Origin: Bacteroides gallinarum DSM 18171 = JCM 13658
GTDB taxonomy: Bacteria > Bacteroidota > Bacteroidia > Bacteroidales > Bacteroidaceae
Direction: 5' to 3'
Assembly: GCF_000374365.1 (NCBI RefSeq)
Contig: NZ_KB894133.1
Location: 30,558-94,557, forward strand
DNA: 64,000 nucleotides
Both the position numbers and the translations under genes were made by a program. Positions 62,891 to 64,000 of this stretch are shown in pieces. The stretch's first letter is position 1. Every line of letters begins with the position of its first letter. The notes under the pieces are model-generated. The model did no database searches, was not told the DNA's origin, and saw only the letters and a list, made by a program, of their open reading frames with translations.

Positions 62891-63706
62891 ATGAAAAAGA
62901 GCAGACTATTGAAGTACATCCTTTTGGGAGTAGTGGCCGCGCTCGTCGCCACATTCGTCCTGCCTGAGAAAGAAACCCGTAAGGGGCATCCCCGCGACTA
63001 TGCCGCAATAGCGGCAGAAGGTATCCTCCGCGCTGCTACGGAATACAACTCTATCAGTTTTTATGTAGACGGCGACACATTATCCGGTTTCCATTACGAA
63101 CTGATAGAAGCCTTTGCCCGCGAGCACGGGCTGAAAGTAGCCATTATGCCCGAAATGAGCTTCAACGAACGTCTGGAAGGTTTGGCGGAAGGCAAGTACG
63201 ATGTCATAGCCTACGGCATCTTGGCCACCAGCGAATTAAAGGATTCCCTGCTTCTCACCTCCCCCATTGCCCTGAACAGGCAAGTGCTGGTACAACGCAA
63301 ACCCACGACTCCCGATGACTCCCTCTATATCAAAAGCCAGTTGGATTTAGCCGGAAAAACGCTGAATGTAGTAAAAGGCTCTCCCTCTATCCTGCGCATC
63401 CGCAATTTGGGAAACGAAATAGGCGACACCATATATATTAAGGAAATAGAGAAATACGGTTCCGAACAGCTTATCGCGCTCGTGGCGCATGGCGATATAG
63501 ATTATGCCGTATGCGATGAAAGCATTGCCCGTGCCGCTGCCGACAGCTTACCGCAGATAGATATAAACACCGCAATAAGTTTCACCCAATTCTACTCCTG
63601 GGGAGTAAGCAAGCAATCCCCGGTACTTTTAGACAGCCTGAATACATGGCTGGAAAAGTTCAAACAAGGAAAAGAGTATAAGGAAATATACGGAAAATAC
63701 TATTAA
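62891..63706 (+). CDS. Periplasmic solute-binding domain protein (SBP family 3, MltF-like)
   Basis: The 271-residue protein has an N-terminal signal anchor or signal peptide (LLKYILLGVVAALVATFVLP). A type-3 periplasmic binding domain follows (about 40-271: GFHYELIEAFAREHGLKVAIMPEMSFNERLEGL is typical). There is no lipobox and no transport membrane subunit nearby. Such domains bind amino acids or, in MltF, muropeptides. The protein lacks the lytic transglycosylase domain of MltF, so it may be a sensor or binding protein. It is co-directional with the porin gene, 12 bases downstream. Confidence 0.8.
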   Translation: MKKSRLLKYILLGVVAALVATFVLPEKETRKGHPRDYAAIAAEGILRAATEYNSISFYVDGDTLSGFHYELIEAFAREHGLKVAIMPEMSFNERLEGLAEGKYDVIAYGILATSELKDSLLLTSPIALNRQVLVQRKPTTPDDSLYIKSQLDLAGKTLNVVKGSPSILRIRNLGNEIGDTIYIKEIEKYGSEQLIALVAHGDIDYAVCDESIARAAADSLPQIDINTAISFTQFYSWGVSKQSPVLLDSLNTWLEKFKQGKEYKEIYGKYY

Positions 63707-63778
63707 AGAGTTGAAAGTTGGAGGGGGGTAGAAATTAGGAATTGAATGTTAGGGACATTCAGTAAATAATATAAAATC

Positions 63779-63826
63779 AGCCAACTAATTCATACACAAA
63801 ATATTGCGAATTAGCTGGCTTTTTTG
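63779..63826 (+). terminator. Terminator after the solute-binding-protein gene
   Basis: Bases 63779-63790 pair with 63809-63820 (12 bp, one mismatch) and are followed by six T. Confidence 0.75.
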
Positions 63827-63893
63827 TATCTTTAGGTATTCCCCCGCAAATAAGGTTTGAAGGCCAAAACGGGGGAAATTCCCCGACTAAGAT

Positions 63894-64000
63894 ATGGCTA
63901 AGATACAAAATATTTCCGAAATTCACCCAACTTTGGGCTTCACAGAATTTGATGTTCTGGAAAAATACCGCAAAAGTTTTAATGAGAGTGAGCTTGGCAG
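63894..64000 (+). CDS. N-terminal start of a probable IS transposase, cut by window edge
   Basis: An ATG at 63894 opens a frame that runs off the window (MAKIQNISEIHPTLGFTEF, then DVLEKYRKSFNESELG). This N-terminus resembles, from memory, transposases of Bacteroides insertion sequences. An 8-bp stem (TTCCCCCG/CGGGGGAA) lies just before it (about 63839-63878). The family and the ends of the element cannot be set from 35 residues. Confidence 0.5.
   Translation, partial: MAKIQNISEIHPTLGFTEFDVLEKYRKSFNESELG

Noticed and set aside
1..64000. tRNA or rRNA genes
   Set aside because: I looked for cloverleaf and rRNA signatures by eye and saw none; a dedicated scan was not possible.

Overview
The window looks like chromosomal DNA of a gut Bacteroides (Bacteroidota). 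It has SusC/SusD pairs, a one-protein hybrid two-component regulator, UpxY/UpxZ capsule regulators, a DNA-invertible promoter, and promoters of the Bacteroides type (TTTG/TTG, about 20 bp, then TAnnTTTG). No rRNA, tRNA or CRISPR array was recognised. The species cannot be fixed from the sequence alone. The gene order from manA to the transketolase operon resembles, from memory, the galactose/arabinan region of B. thetaiotaomicron (roughly BT0348-BT0373).

Region 1 (1-9100, minus strand) is the start of a capsular polysaccharide locus. It reads upxY, upxZ, an initiating sugar-phosphate transferase, then seven tightly packed, A+T-richer genes. Six of these make a full set for CMP-legionaminic acid (or a close nonulosonate): 4,6-dehydratase, aminotransferase, acetyltransferase, hydrolysing 2-epimerase, nonulosonate synthase and CMP transferase. 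The seventh is a Gfo/Idh/MocA oxidoreductase cut by the window edge. Upstream of upxY lies a 185-bp segment between perfect 18-bp inverted repeats that contain the core AGACGTTCGT. A good promoter inside it points away from the capsule genes, so this sequence shows the OFF orientation. In that orientation the promoter reads towards a small cluster (about 9265-10994: a short possibly frameshifted ORF, an SH3-barrel protein and a DUF4373-type protein).

Region 2 (11100-16000) holds manA (minus strand) and a galactose operon: aldose 1-epimerase, MFS sugar transporter and galactokinase.

Region 3 (16100-46400) is an arabinan and arabinose locus. A minus-strand operon carries two GH43 enzymes and one GH51. 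Divergent from it is an HTCS sensor/regulator, followed by SusC, SusD, a putative surface glycan-binding lipoprotein and a GH43 endo-arabinanase-like lipoprotein. The next operon carries a mutarotase lipoprotein, a sodium symporter, an AraR-type Nudix regulator, araD, araA, an FGGY kinase, a GH127 beta-L-arabinofuranosidase and a second GH51. Together these cut arabinan outside the cell, import the fragments, release arabinose in the periplasm, import it and turn it into xylulose 5-phosphate. A 17-bp palindrome (AGTGTA-N5-TACACT) occurs upstream of both main operons and is a candidate AraR operator.

Region 4 (46500-54450) has transketolase and rpiB (the continuation of pentose metabolism), a GH28 pectinase-like enzyme, and a 2-oxoacid:ferredoxin oxidoreductase operon with an embedded 57-residue membrane protein. 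Two intergenic regions here carry degenerate tandem repeats with an exact 22-bp period.

Region 5 (54500-64000) holds a response regulator followed by two lipoproteins and a polytopic membrane protein (all minus strand), a YbaK-type deacylase, a TPR-histidine kinase, a putative porin, a solute-binding protein, and at the right edge the first codons of a probable transposase.
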